Assembly (NCBI RefSeq): GCF_030436115.1 | Contig: NZ_CP129408.1 | Location: 1-32,878 of the forward strand | DNA length: 32,878 bases | Direction of reading: 5' to 3' | Source: Borrelia sp. P9F1 | GTDB lineage: Bacteria; Spirochaetota; Spirochaetia; Borreliales; Borreliaceae | Shown here: piece by piece, positions 1 through 7,693 of the stretch | How the letters are laid out: every line of letters begins with the position of its first letter | Numbering within the stretch: the first letter of the stretch is position 1 | Notes under the pieces: generated by a model | What the model was told of the DNA's origin: nothing | The model's database searches: none | The model's input: only the letters and a program-made list of their open reading frames with translations | Made by a program: the position numbers and the translations under genes

Positions 1-132
1 TAATAGGTTATAGCCGAAAGGAAAAATGCCCAAAAAAACTATAACCCAAAAATATTATATCTATTTTTTTCTTAAAAATCAAACTCTCATCTACTTTTTT
101 TAAAAAAATAAACACCGCACTTTTATTTTAAA
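1..132. repeat. Second part of origin-region tandem repeat copy B
   Basis: This stretch matches 32525-32658 nearly base for base. The window end (32673-32878) matches 32306-32524, so copy B runs through the circular junction and continues here. The similarity fades after about position 132, where the sequence turns into the AT-rich leader of the PF57/62 gene. The arrangement shows that the plasmid was linearised inside a tandem duplication of about 350 bp. Confidence 0.85.
6..46. repeat. Inverted repeat upstream of the PF57/62 gene
   Basis: GGTTATAG (6-13) and CTATAACC (39-46) form a perfect 8-bp inverted repeat around a 25-base spacer. The same element occurs at 32530-32570. Borrelia plasmids are known to carry inverted repeats beside the PF57/62 gene, within the segment needed for autonomous replication, so this is a likely part of the origin or a Rep-protein binding site. 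The function here is inferred. Confidence 0.6.
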
Positions 133-252
133 ATAAAATACGGAAAAAGTTCAAAAAAATAAAAAATCTTAAATATTTTCAAATAAAAAAATAACCCATC
201 TTTTTATCCAAACCTATTTACATTTATAACAATTTATGTATTAATGGATACT

Positions 253-273
253 GTTAAGATTAAAATACTTAAC
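253..273 (+). promoter_or_regulatory. Candidate promoter/operator of the maintenance cassette
   Basis: GTTAAG (253-258) and CTTAAC (268-273) are perfect inverted arms around ATTAAAATA, which contains a plausible -10 hexamer TAAAAT (261-266). A palindrome covering the -10 of the first maintenance gene would suit autoregulation. I see no convincing -35, so the promoter call is tentative. Confidence 0.35.
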
Positions 274-313
274 AAACCGAATAATTTTACATCAGGAAGG
301 GAAGGAAATTAAA

Positions 314-1603
314 ATGCTCGCTAGCTCGACAATAATAAAACAACGACGGATCTGGGAATCTGGTCAAAAGTTCTTTACATGCTTCAATGAATGTCAGCAT
401 AAGTTGATTGTACTTGTTTCAACACTTAGCTTTATGAACAAAAGACTGAAAAAGTACACACAAGGACAAATACTTAGATATTTCAATAATAATTTGCAAC
501 AAAATGGACAAAAACAAGCAACACTTAAAAGGTTACAAAAATATCTGAAAAGACTAGGAAAAGAATTTGGAGTAACAATAAATTACTATCAACACCTGGG
601 AAAAAACTTAGGTACGGAAATAAGGTACACCCTTAGATACTCCAAAAAAGAATGTTATAACAGAATAAACAGGCTTTTTGCACAAAAAAAATTGAACAGA
701 TTTCAAGATCGCTTTAAAGAATACAATGAAAAAATTGTAAGTGCAGATCAAAGGGGGAGTGTAGTAAAGGGGGAGTGTATAAATAATAGTAATAATAAAG
801 AAGAAGAAAGAAGAGATAGGATTGCAAAAAATGAGAGTAATAGTTATCGAGTAACTAAATACATAACAAGATGTGGCTTTAAAACAGATCTTCCTTCTTT
901 TATTTTAAAATTAAAAGTATCAGATGATATTAAGATCAATCACTTAAGAAACCTAAAACGGTTTGAGAACGACAGTAGACACATTTCTATTAAGACAATA
1001 GAAAACAAGTTAAAACCTATCATTAAATCCTATGCTTACAATCCTAAACATTTGTATAAATTTAACATAAAGGGATGTTATTACACTGTTTTAAGAGAAA
1101 TAAGGGGAGATAACTTAAAACTCAATGAACCTAAAGCAGAGTTGCGGGCTCTTCTTAAAGAAAGGCAAGCCGAACTAGTAAAGCAAGGCTACTATGAGAG
1201 GGAATTAGATATAGAAATTGGAAAGATATATGAATCTTATAAGACTAAGCCACATTTTATTCTGCAAAATGACAAATATAAGGATTTGGATCTCAGAATA
1301 GCAAGAATTAAGAAAAGGGTACAAAGACAAATAAAAGAAGATGTAGGACAAAAACAAAAAGAAACTAGGGATAATATCTTCAGTATATTACTAGAACAGC
1401 TAAAGCATAAGGTAGATATTAATAAATTAAGGCCAGCCTTAAAGAGATTTATTGATAGCAAAGACAAGCTAAGCTACAGTAAGATGATGGATAATTCGTA
1501 TTACTACGAATTGCTTGATAGGATAGGACAAGAAAGCACGCTTAGGGAAATCAATATATTTGGTAGCCAAATGGTCAATAATGTCCAAATAAGGGGCCTC
1601 TAG
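314..1603 (+). CDS. PF57/62 plasmid replication/maintenance protein
   Basis: Basic 429-residue protein of the Borrelia PF57/62 family (Borrelia_orfA), thought to act as the replication initiator specific to each plasmid. The N-terminal third holds the family signature: KLIVLVSTLSF near residue 31, KKYTQGQILRYFNNN near 46, then NYYQHLGKNLGTEIRYTLRY and KKECYNRINRLF up to about residue 125. The rest is lysine-rich and mostly helical. The ATG follows an AAGGAAA ribosome site. It heads the conserved PF57/62-PF50-PF32-PF49 order and lies directly beside the duplicated putative origin, as expected for a Rep protein acting in cis. Family identity is firm; the initiator role is inferred from published work on related plasmids. 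Confidence 0.9.
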   Translation: MLASSTIIKQRRIWESGQKFFTCFNECQHKLIVLVSTLSFMNKRLKKYTQGQILRYFNNNLQQNGQKQATLKRLQKYLKRLGKEFGVTINYYQHLGKNLGTEIRYTLRYSKKECYNRINRLFAQKKLNRFQDRFKEYNEKIVSADQRGSVVKGECINNSNNKEEERRDRIAKNESNSYRVTKYITRCGFKTDLPSFILKLKVSDDIKINHLRNLKRFENDSRHISIKTIENKLKPIIKSYAYNPKHLYKFNIKGCYYTVLREIRGDNLKLNEPKAELRALLKERQAELVKQGYYERELDIEIGKIYESYKTKPHFILQNDKYKDLDLRIARIKKRVQRQIKEDVGQKQKETRDNIFSILLEQLKHKVDINKLRPALKRFIDSKDKLSYSKMMDNSYYYELLDRIGQESTLREINIFGSQMVNNVQIRGL

Positions 1604-1655
1604 ATATTATGGGCTTTTTAGGAAATAATATAGAGTATGGTAAAGGTGGCTTTGC

Positions 1656-2264
1656 ATGATAAGCGCGCTAGAGGATAAATTAGCCAAGAAGAAAGCTGAG
1701 CTTACAATAAATGAAACAAAAGAGACAATAGCGCCCAAGGTACATATTACACGTGACGCAAATATATTTGCAAAAATAGAACAGGATGGGGATAGAAAGC
1801 TATATTACACTAGGCTGGTTACCTCGTTTTACACTTTCAAAGTCCACAGGGACTGTAAAGATAAATTTTGGATAGCCTTTAGAGGTATGCCCGATTTAAA
1901 TGAAATATACCATCTTAATCTTTTTTCCTTAGCTGAAGGTGATAAGTTTAAAGGAATATTTTATGGGTTTCAAAAACTAAAAAATGGAATTAATGCGTAT
2001 TATATGGACAGTAACCTAGGGCAGCGCACTTCTTTTAGGGTATTTAAGGTGTATCATATTGAATTTAGATTTAAAAGAGGTAGTGTTTTTTGTAGGATGG
2101 ATGGCCTTCACTCTTTAATTCAAAAGGAAAAGGTTGAGACCAAGTATTGTAAACTTTTATTCGAATTAATTGAACAATTAGAAAGGAAAGTATATGAATT
2201 TTATAATAAAAAATTACCAAAGGGGGGCATGATAGGCAAATGGAGAGAAAAGAACCTAAAATAA
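1656..2264 (+). CDS. PF50 plasmid maintenance protein (DUF226)
   Basis: A 202-residue member of Borrelia family PF50/DUF226, found beside the ParA gene in nearly every Borrelia plasmid cassette. The N-terminus is a short charged helix; the core from about residue 40 to 160 is rich in aromatic and beta-forming residues (KLYYTRLVTSFY, KFWIAFRGMPD, GIFYGFQKLKNGINAYY); the C-terminus is helical. No catalytic motif is visible. The ATG at 1656 is preceded by a weak AAAGGTGG site. The gene overlaps the parA start by 25 bases, so the two are probably translationally linked. Its exact job in copy control or partition is unknown. Confidence 0.85.
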   Translation: MISALEDKLAKKKAELTINETKETIAPKVHITRDANIFAKIEQDGDRKLYYTRLVTSFYTFKVHRDCKDKFWIAFRGMPDLNEIYHLNLFSLAEGDKFKGIFYGFQKLKNGINAYYMDSNLGQRTSFRVFKVYHIEFRFKRGSVFCRMDGLHSLIQKEKVETKYCKLLFELIEQLERKVYEFYNKKLPKGGMIGKWREKNLK

Positions 2265-3034
2265 TCTCAATTGCTAGCATTAAGGGTGGGGTTGGTAAGA
2301 GCACAACTTGTTTAATTTTTGCAAAGTTGCTAGCACAAAAACATAAAGTTTTACTCATTGATATGGACACACAAGCCTCTATCACTAGTTATTACAATAA
2401 GCAATTGAAGGAAAAAAATGTTAATGTTTCTATCGTTAATATGCATAAAGTCTTGAATGAAAAACTAATTATAAAAAATGCAATTGTAAATGTAGAACAA
2501 AATCTTGATATAGTTCCCAGTTATTACACTTTGCAAGATTTTATAGAAGAGTTTATTGATAAGATGGTTACAAACTGCACTTATGGACATAGAGACAAAA
2601 TAACATATGAGGATGCTACTTTATGCTTAAGGAATGTTATGCAATTTTTACCAAAAGAGTATGATTATATTTTAATTGATAACCCACCCTCACTAGATAC
2701 TATTTTAGTTAATGCACTTCTTGTCAGTGATTATGTAATAGTGCCAGTTGTATGCGAACTTTGGACAGTAGAAAGCCTTGCTCTGGTAAAGAATAAAATA
2801 AGAGAGAGGTTAAAGCTTGATATTCCTATATACATAATGGTAACTAAATATAAGAAGAGGAGCACTTATGAGTATTTGTATAATGAGCTAGCAAAAAGAG
2901 ATGATTTTTTGGGTACCATACCAGAGCGGGAGAGTTTAAATAGAAGTGTTTTTTTAGGGATTGATTTTGATATGAAATATGATTATATGAGTGAATATAA
3001 AACGGTTCTAGATAATTTTATGAAAAGAACATGA
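2240..3034 (+). CDS. parA: ParA-type partition ATPase (PF32)
   Basis: A 264-residue deviant-Walker ATPase that would segregate the plasmid, working with a centromere-binding partner. The Walker A motif KGGVGKST lies at residues 15-22 with the signature lysine K15. Walker A' is LLIDMDTQAS from about residue 38, and Walker B is YILIDNPPS near residue 143. Length and motifs fit Borrelia PF32, the family whose sequence type is used to define plasmid compatibility. It overlaps the upstream PF50 gene and is followed by a 134-base gap with an inverted repeat before PF49. Confidence 0.95.
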   Translation: MERKEPKIISIASIKGGVGKSTTCLIFAKLLAQKHKVLLIDMDTQASITSYYNKQLKEKNVNVSIVNMHKVLNEKLIIKNAIVNVEQNLDIVPSYYTLQDFIEEFIDKMVTNCTYGHRDKITYEDATLCLRNVMQFLPKEYDYILIDNPPSLDTILVNALLVSDYVIVPVVCELWTVESLALVKNKIRERLKLDIPIYIMVTKYKKRSTYEYLYNELAKRDDFLGTIPERESLNRSVFLGIDFDMKYDYMSEYKTVLDNFMKRT

Positions 3035-3052
3035 AAATTACACTTTTTTTAA

Positions 3053-3081
3053 GAATTCATTTATAGTGATTTTTTGAATTC
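3053..3081. promoter_or_regulatory. Inverted repeat between parA and PF49
   Basis: GAATTCA (3053-3059) and TGAATTC (3075-3081) are perfect 7-bp inverted arms around 15 bases. It lies in the only sizeable gap of the partition cassette, where a centromere (parS-like) or an operator for the PF49 gene would be expected. Only the repeat itself is directly visible. Confidence 0.4.
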
Positions 3082-3168
3082 AGAAATCCGCCTTAGATTG
3101 GGATAAAACATAAGAGTGTATTTTTTTGTAGAATTAAATTTCAACTTGTTGAATATAAGGAGTAGTAT

Positions 3169-3798
3169 ATGAAGATACAAAAAGACGATAAAGATTTAAA
3201 CAACAGGATTATTGATAGTTCAGCATATGATGAAAAAACGAAGAAGGTTAATAGATTTACCGAGCTAGACCAAGAATTAAAGTCTTTGGGACATAGAGAC
3301 ATAGTTAATAAAATACAAGCGATGAAGGTGTTAACAGAGATACACGATGAGTTATTGTATCTATGGGCGGGTTTTAAAAGTTTCGGAGCATATGCCAAAA
3401 CTTGTTTTATAACAGAATCAACAGCCTATTCGTTTGTGAAAATAGGGCAGAAACTAAAAACAGGAGAAATAACAGAGGAACTTATTATAAAAAGAGGGCT
3501 TACTCAAATAAGAGATATAATACAAAATAATGATTACGAAGCATTAAAAAAAGGCGAGGTTAAACCTAGAACCATACCTTTAAGGATCTTGTTGCCTACA
3601 AACACTGCATATTCTTATTTCAAGTCAAATACCAAGTTTACATCTTATGCATTATCTAGGCTTTATGAAGAGCATAGGGAATTGTTAGATAATTTATTTT
3701 ATGAATACAGTCAAGAAAAGAAGCACAGAAAAACACATAACGAAGAAGATGCTATTGAAATGGAGGCAACAGAAGGTACCAAACAAATAGCTGAATAA
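3169..3798 (+). CDS. PF49 plasmid partition protein (ParB-like partner)
   Basis: A 209-residue protein of Borrelia family PF49 (Plasmid_parti), the usual partner of PF32 ParA. Typical features are the N-terminal helical region, the stretch LLYLWAGFKSFGAYAKTCFITESTAYSF written here in two parts (LLYLWAGFKSFGAYAK, then FITESTAYSFVKIGQK, residues 63-95), which resembles a helix-turn-helix, and KRGLTQIRDI near residue 117. The C-terminus is charged and acidic. The start follows AAGGAG. The gene is separated from parA by 134 bases and ends at a strong terminator. DNA-binding activity is inferred from family and context. Confidence 0.87.
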   Translation: MKIQKDDKDLNNRIIDSSAYDEKTKKVNRFTELDQELKSLGHRDIVNKIQAMKVLTEIHDELLYLWAGFKSFGAYAKTCFITESTAYSFVKIGQKLKTGEITEELIIKRGLTQIRDIIQNNDYEALKKGEVKPRTIPLRILLPTNTAYSYFKSNTKFTSYALSRLYEEHRELLDNLFYEYSQEKKHRKTHNEEDAIEMEATEGTKQIAE

Positions 3799-3800
3799 AG

Positions 3801-3821
3801 GCACTACGAACAAATTAGTGC
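3801..3821. repeat. Short perfect hairpin after the PF49 stop
   Basis: GCACTA and TAGTGC form a 6-bp stem around a 9-base loop, beginning 2 bases after the PF49 stop. It may protect the 3' end or pause RNA polymerase ahead of the main terminator; no poly-T follows. Confidence 0.4.
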
Positions 3822-3834
3822 TCAACCCATCAAT

Positions 3835-3868
3835 GAGATTTCCTGAACAGAAGGAAGTCTCTTTTTTT
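3835..3868 (+). terminator. Rho-independent terminator of the maintenance cassette
   Basis: GAGATTTCCT (3835-3844) pairs with AGGAAGTCTC (3852-3861), ten pairs with a single G-U, around a 7-base loop, followed by seven T. It closes the PF57/62-PF50-PF32-PF49 unit. The rest of the gene-free stretch 3799-4138 holds an A/T tract, the promoter at 4001 and the leader peptide. Confidence 0.88.
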
Positions 3869-4000
3869 ATCTTTTCTTAATCTAAATTTTAATATTTTTA
3901 AACAAAAAATACAATAAAAAAAGTATTAGTAAATAGAAAATAATATTTTTATAAAAAAGATAAATTTGATTAAAAATATTAAAAAAGATGTAAAAATTAA

Positions 4001-4029
4001 TTGACAAAAATTACGTATTTTTGTATAGT
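4001..4029 (+). promoter_or_regulatory. Sigma-70 promoter with embedded operator-like palindrome
   Basis: TTGACA (4001-4006), a 17-base spacer and TATAGT (4024-4029) make the best consensus promoter in the window. The spacer is almost filled by an inverted repeat: CAAAAAT (4005-4011), TACGT, ATTTTTG (4017-4023). A dimeric repressor bound there would block RNA polymerase, so the recombination operon is probably under tight control. No obvious repressor gene is next to it. Confidence 0.75.
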
Positions 4030-4085
4030 TTAAATAGGTGAAATTGCCAAGTATCGCCTGTAAATACCAGATAAGGAGGATTTGA

Positions 4086-4142
4086 ATGGTTAATTTGACT
4101 GGAAGCGCGTTAGATACTTTAAAGAAAAGGAGAATAGTATGA
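4086..4142 (+). CDS. Leader peptide of the recombination operon (18 codons)
   Basis: An ATG at 4086 follows the strong ribosome site AAGGAGG (4075-4081 region) and opens an 18-codon frame, MVNLTGSALDTLKKRRIV. Its TGA stop (4140-4142) overlaps the ATG of the annealing-protein gene in an ATGA junction. The ribosome site of the second gene (AAAAGGAGAA) lies inside this small frame, so translation of the leader probably opens or feeds the next start. The coordinates and overlap are directly visible; the coupling role is inferred. It could also be a small functional peptide. Confidence 0.6.
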   Translation: MVNLTGSALDTLKKRRIV

Positions 4143-5311
4143 GTGAAGTATTGGAGGCAGAGGTTAATAAACCGGATGCTGTAAGGGAGCTTGAGCTTTT
4201 TTGTGAGCTTCGTAAGCTTAAGACATTTTTGAAGCCTATTGCTAAGAATGGAAGGTGTCATATTGGCAAGGGTGGTGGATATGATTACTTTCATATTGAT
4301 GATATTTTAGAAACAATTGATACTGTCATTAATGAGCATGGCCTTAATGTTGCAATATGGCAGGAAATTAAATATGAAATGGTATCCCAGACTAAGATTG
4401 ACTACATTGAAACCGTGTTTATACATACAAAGAATGGATATAAGCACATAATTAAAACAGATCTTAATATGGGCGAGACAATTGAGTTATATAAGCTTGA
4501 TATGCAGTACAGGAGTGAGTACGCAAATCTTACTAAGACTGAGCGAAGACAGGCTAATAATACAATTCAACAAATAATGGGTTCATCATTTACTTATTTT
4601 TGTAGGTATGCACTAGTTAAGTTTTTCGGAATAACTGGGCTTTTAGAAGATCAGGATGGGAATGTTGATGCTGATACTACTAGGAGATACCAAACAAAAT
4701 ATTTAAATGGCAGTTCGCATGTAGGTGTTGAGACGGGTAAGGAGGGGTTGTATCAAGCATTGCAAACAATATCAAATCAGGAGATTGCTAGAAAAATTAA
4801 ATCTTATGTTGAATATGGCCTGTTAACACTTAAGGCTGGCTGGTACTTCTGTTTAGGCTTTAAAAACAACATTAAGGGTAAAATTGATGAATTTGAAATA
4901 AAGGATAAGCAATTACAGGCTAAGATACAAAGGAAAGAGAGTAATAATACGGGTAAACATAACCCTGCTACTACAAAGGAAACACAGGACAGACGGGTCA
5001 TGGAGTCAACGCCATTACCAGCGCAGTATAAGAATGATCATGCTTTGCTTAAGGAACAATACAGAGAGGGTAAGCTGGATTATAAAACTTTTTGGAAATA
5101 TTATTTTGCAATACAAAAACAAGATAAATATGTGTTATCCAAGTATCAAGCATGGAAAGATAAGATGGGTGCAGATGCGTGGAGTAGTTGGGATGAGGAC
5201 CATGATAGTATGCGCATGAATCATAATTCTTTAAACTATGATGATATTCCATTCGATGATGTACCATTTGATAATAACCCTATGGGGGTTTACGAAGGAG
5301 CTTTGCAATGA
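4139..5311 (+). CDS. ERF-type single-strand annealing protein
   Basis: A 390-residue protein with an N-terminal ERF-like annealing domain. Residues 36-75 carry the recognisable segment with KGGGYDYFHIDDILETI followed by INEHGLNVAIWQEI, and residues 145-180 hold IMGSSFTYFCRYALVKFFGI and LLEDQDGNVD, matching the usual order of ERF and RecT-like phage proteins. Its role would be to anneal complementary single strands during phage replication or recombination, fed by the exonuclease encoded at 5769. The C-terminus is acidic and contains DDIPF and DDVPF (residues 368-377), similar to the SSB C-terminal tip. The next gene starts within its stop codon (ATGA). Fold assignment is by motif reading, not by search. 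Confidence 0.82.
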   Translation: MSEVLEAEVNKPDAVRELELFCELRKLKTFLKPIAKNGRCHIGKGGGYDYFHIDDILETIDTVINEHGLNVAIWQEIKYEMVSQTKIDYIETVFIHTKNGYKHIIKTDLNMGETIELYKLDMQYRSEYANLTKTERRQANNTIQQIMGSSFTYFCRYALVKFFGITGLLEDQDGNVDADTTRRYQTKYLNGSSHVGVETGKEGLYQALQTISNQEIARKIKSYVEYGLLTLKAGWYFCLGFKNNIKGKIDEFEIKDKQLQAKIQRKESNNTGKHNPATTKETQDRRVMESTPLPAQYKNDHALLKEQYREGKLDYKTFWKYYFAIQKQDKYVLSKYQAWKDKMGADAWSSWDEDHDSMRMNHNSLNYDDIPFDDVPFDNNPMGVYEGALQ

Positions 5312-5748
5312 TAAGAAATATTATAGAAAAAACAATAGACGGGATAAATGACATTATTGATGCTATATGTGATTGTGTCTATCACTTATATTGCACAATA
5401 AGTGGCAAGGAGTTAAGGGAACTTAAAGATAGGTTTGATTTTCTAGCAGGTGAGCTTAGGGCGCACCGTTTGTATTTAGATGTCATTGCAGAGAGAAGAG
5501 AAGAGCATAAGGTTAACGCTAACAAATGCACGTGTGGGCATAATGCGCAACCATACGAAGAGCTAGATGCACTGATTAGGGAGCAAAGTAAGTGCATTAA
5601 TAGTCATAAGAAGAGCATAGATGTGAAACTTAATAGCTGGAATGACTATGAGAAGAATATTAGAATGATGGGCAATTTAAAACGAAAGATAAACAGATTA
5701 AACACAAGAGTTGCTCGGATGCGAAGTAGAAGAAAAGTTATTAAATAG
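5308..5748 (+). CDS. Unknown coiled-coil protein with Cys/His cluster
   Basis: I do not recognise this 146-residue basic protein. It has an amphipathic N-terminal helix with CDC (21-23) and C29, a long helix (about 33-70), a short turn with C74-T-C76-G-H78, and a second long helix (about 84-140) carrying C96 and H100, ending in a very basic tail. Two antiparallel helices with a CxCxH tip suggest a metal-binding hairpin, but this is inference. It is coupled to the ERF gene by an ATGA overlap and precedes the exonuclease by 20 bases, so it probably belongs to the recombination machinery, perhaps as a bridging or DNA-binding subunit. Confidence 0.75.
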   Translation: MIRNIIEKTIDGINDIIDAICDCVYHLYCTISGKELRELKDRFDFLAGELRAHRLYLDVIAERREEHKVNANKCTCGHNAQPYEELDALIREQSKCINSHKKSIDVKLNSWNDYEKNIRMMGNLKRKINRLNTRVARMRSRRKVIK

Positions 5749-5768
5749 TAAAGGCAAGGTTAAAGTTT

Positions 5769-7136
5769 ATGAAGAAATTACCTATGATAAGAAAAGGCGA
5801 ATTTATTAAGTACGATAGAAAGCGAAGTTTTGATGAGCAGAGAAAAGAACAAGTAAAGTTGGGAGCAAGCGAAATTGGTAGTATTTTACTAGGACATAAG
5901 GACTTCATTAGGGCGGTTGCTAATAAGACTGGACTTGTAAAGTTTGTTAAAACTGAACAGATGGAAAAAGGCAAATTAATGGAAGATTTATCTTTCACCT
6001 TTTATCAAAGACAATACAGAGATGAGATTGCTAGTTTGCATGCAAATAAGTACAAGAATGGTATTGATTGTTATAATTATTCAAAAATGTATAAGGGTAA
6101 GGACGCTCCTATTGGGTCTACAATAGATGGCTGGATACGAAGGACAGATGGGACTATAGAGCTTTTAGAACTTAAATATAGTGAAAATATAAAATACCCA
6201 GCATGCATAAGGGATTACAATAGAAATGGCAATCCGTTTGGATATAAGTATTTCTTCGCTATTTATGCACAAGCACAAGCACAAATGGCTAATACGGGTA
6301 TTAGTACTTGTAATGTGTACTTTACTATGAGTAGTGGAAATAAACGATGTGTGATTAGGAAGAATGAGGCATTTATTGATCATATGTTTAGCATAGCCTA
6401 CCAGTTCTTAAGTGAATTGCCACTATATAGGCAAATGGCAGCAAGCATTATTGCTAGTGAGGGTGAAGATAAATATATAGACACTTTAAGTGATATGTTG
6501 CAATCAAAGAGCAAGCTATACAAGACACTTTGTGATCCAGAATATGATTATAAGAGGGTGTTTTCTTACTATATTCCTCGGAAGCAAGTTGTTGTTAATG
6601 AAAATCAAGCTAATGTACTTGAAGGCTTATTGGCACAAATAGACACATTAGAAAAAGATGCTAGGAGAATCATGGAAACTGAAGTTCAGGCAAGGAAAGA
6701 TAAAGCTAGGGAACTGCAATCCCTACTTAAATCACAATTCCCATTCATTGATGATTCAAGTATACATCAAACAGGGGATATTGTCTTCACTTTTACAACC
6801 GATAGATATACTAACATACTAGATAGACTAAACATAATTGAAGTAAGTCCAATTATCAAGCCCGCTCCTAGGGATACTGGAATTTATACATATTCATTCA
6901 CAGGAGAGGAGCTAGAGGCTTTAAATGCCCCTTTGGAAATAAAAGAAGAGAGCTTAACTGAGGAAGAAGTTATGTTGGGGGCTCAGCAGCAGGCTGAGCA
7001 ACTTGGCAGGGTAGATGGTTGTAATCCAATAATAACAAAAGAAGAGCTGATACAAGATGAAACCATAGGGGTAAAAATGAATATAAAGGTCATACTTATG
7101 AAGAGGCGCGTGATAATAGAGGAGATGCAAGTATGA
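5769..7136 (+). CDS. YqaJ/lambda-exonuclease-like recombination nuclease (DUF244)
   Basis: A 455-residue PD-(D/E)XK nuclease of the YqaJ/lambda exonuclease type, corresponding to the Borrelia DUF244 family. Visible motifs in order: GASE (32-35), GKLMED with E72, STIDGW with D120, ELLELK giving E134-x-K136, and the glutamine-rich helix YAQAQAQ (166-172). These are the expected active-site elements of a processive 5'-3' exonuclease. The C-terminal 190 residues are a helical extension with a charged segment. With the ERF protein it forms a two-component exonuclease/annealase pair. Its stop overlaps the next start (ATGA). Confidence 0.85.
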   Translation: MKKLPMIRKGEFIKYDRKRSFDEQRKEQVKLGASEIGSILLGHKDFIRAVANKTGLVKFVKTEQMEKGKLMEDLSFTFYQRQYRDEIASLHANKYKNGIDCYNYSKMYKGKDAPIGSTIDGWIRRTDGTIELLELKYSENIKYPACIRDYNRNGNPFGYKYFFAIYAQAQAQMANTGISTCNVYFTMSSGNKRCVIRKNEAFIDHMFSIAYQFLSELPLYRQMAASIIASEGEDKYIDTLSDMLQSKSKLYKTLCDPEYDYKRVFSYYIPRKQVVVNENQANVLEGLLAQIDTLEKDARRIMETEVQARKDKARELQSLLKSQFPFIDDSSIHQTGDIVFTFTTDRYTNILDRLNIIEVSPIIKPAPRDTGIYTYSFTGEELEALNAPLEIKEESLTEEEVMLGAQQQAEQLGRVDGCNPIITKEELIQDETIGVKMNIKVILMKRRVIIEEMQV

Positions 7137-7693
7137 GTCACGCACAGAATACACGTACTAGCGAGGAAAAGCTACGTGATAGGGTAATAGAACACGCTAG
7201 GTTGCAAATTAAAGATTTAATCAAGGAACAGGTAAGTGGTAACATGTCTTCCGGTTTAGATAGGGACATGATATTTGAGATGGCAGGGATGTATAATGTA
7301 GATGGGTCTTTGTTGAGAAGAGTGCCGCTACAAGATATGTATGCAATTTTGAAAGTATATCCACTCTTACAAAATAAAGAAGATTATCATAATAACATCA
7401 ATTATTATATTAATGCATGGATGGGTGTCAAGAGAATGGCGAGCGATGAATTGGAGCAGTTTAGGAAAGAGGAGCTTTACAGAGTAAAAGAAGAGGAGAG
7501 AGAGAAGAAGAGACAGGCGGCTATATTAGAGGCAATGAAAGCCGAGGTGGCGCAAAACAGACAACAAGCAGGTCATGTGGACCACAGTAGATTTAAGGAG
7601 CAAGATCGAGCAGAGCGACAGGGTTTTATTACAGTGCCTTGGGACAAATATATCAACAAAATAACGCCTTATAGGCGATACACTAATCCCTAA
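7133..7693 (+). CDS. Unknown last gene of the recombination operon
   Basis: A 186-residue charged protein that I cannot assign. The N-terminal half is helical (EEKLRDRVIEHARLQIKDLI near 11-30) and contains MIFEMAGMYNVDGSLLRRV; residues 100-150 form a strongly charged coiled-coil-like helix (FRKEELYRVKEEEREKKRQ); the tail is basic. It is coupled to the exonuclease by ATGA, and its stop codon abuts the operon terminator. Context points to a recombination or replication accessory factor. No enzymatic motif is visible. Confidence 0.75.
   Translation: MSHAQNTRTSEEKLRDRVIEHARLQIKDLIKEQVSGNMSSGLDRDMIFEMAGMYNVDGSLLRRVPLQDMYAILKVYPLLQNKEDYHNNINYYINAWMGVKRMASDELEQFRKEELYRVKEEEREKKRQAAILEAMKAEVAQNRQQAGHVDHSRFKEQDRAERQGFITVPWDKYINKITPYRRYTNP

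Noticed and set aside
2071..2385. 104-codon minus-strand frame
   Set aside because: Antisense to PF50 and parA, both well supported.
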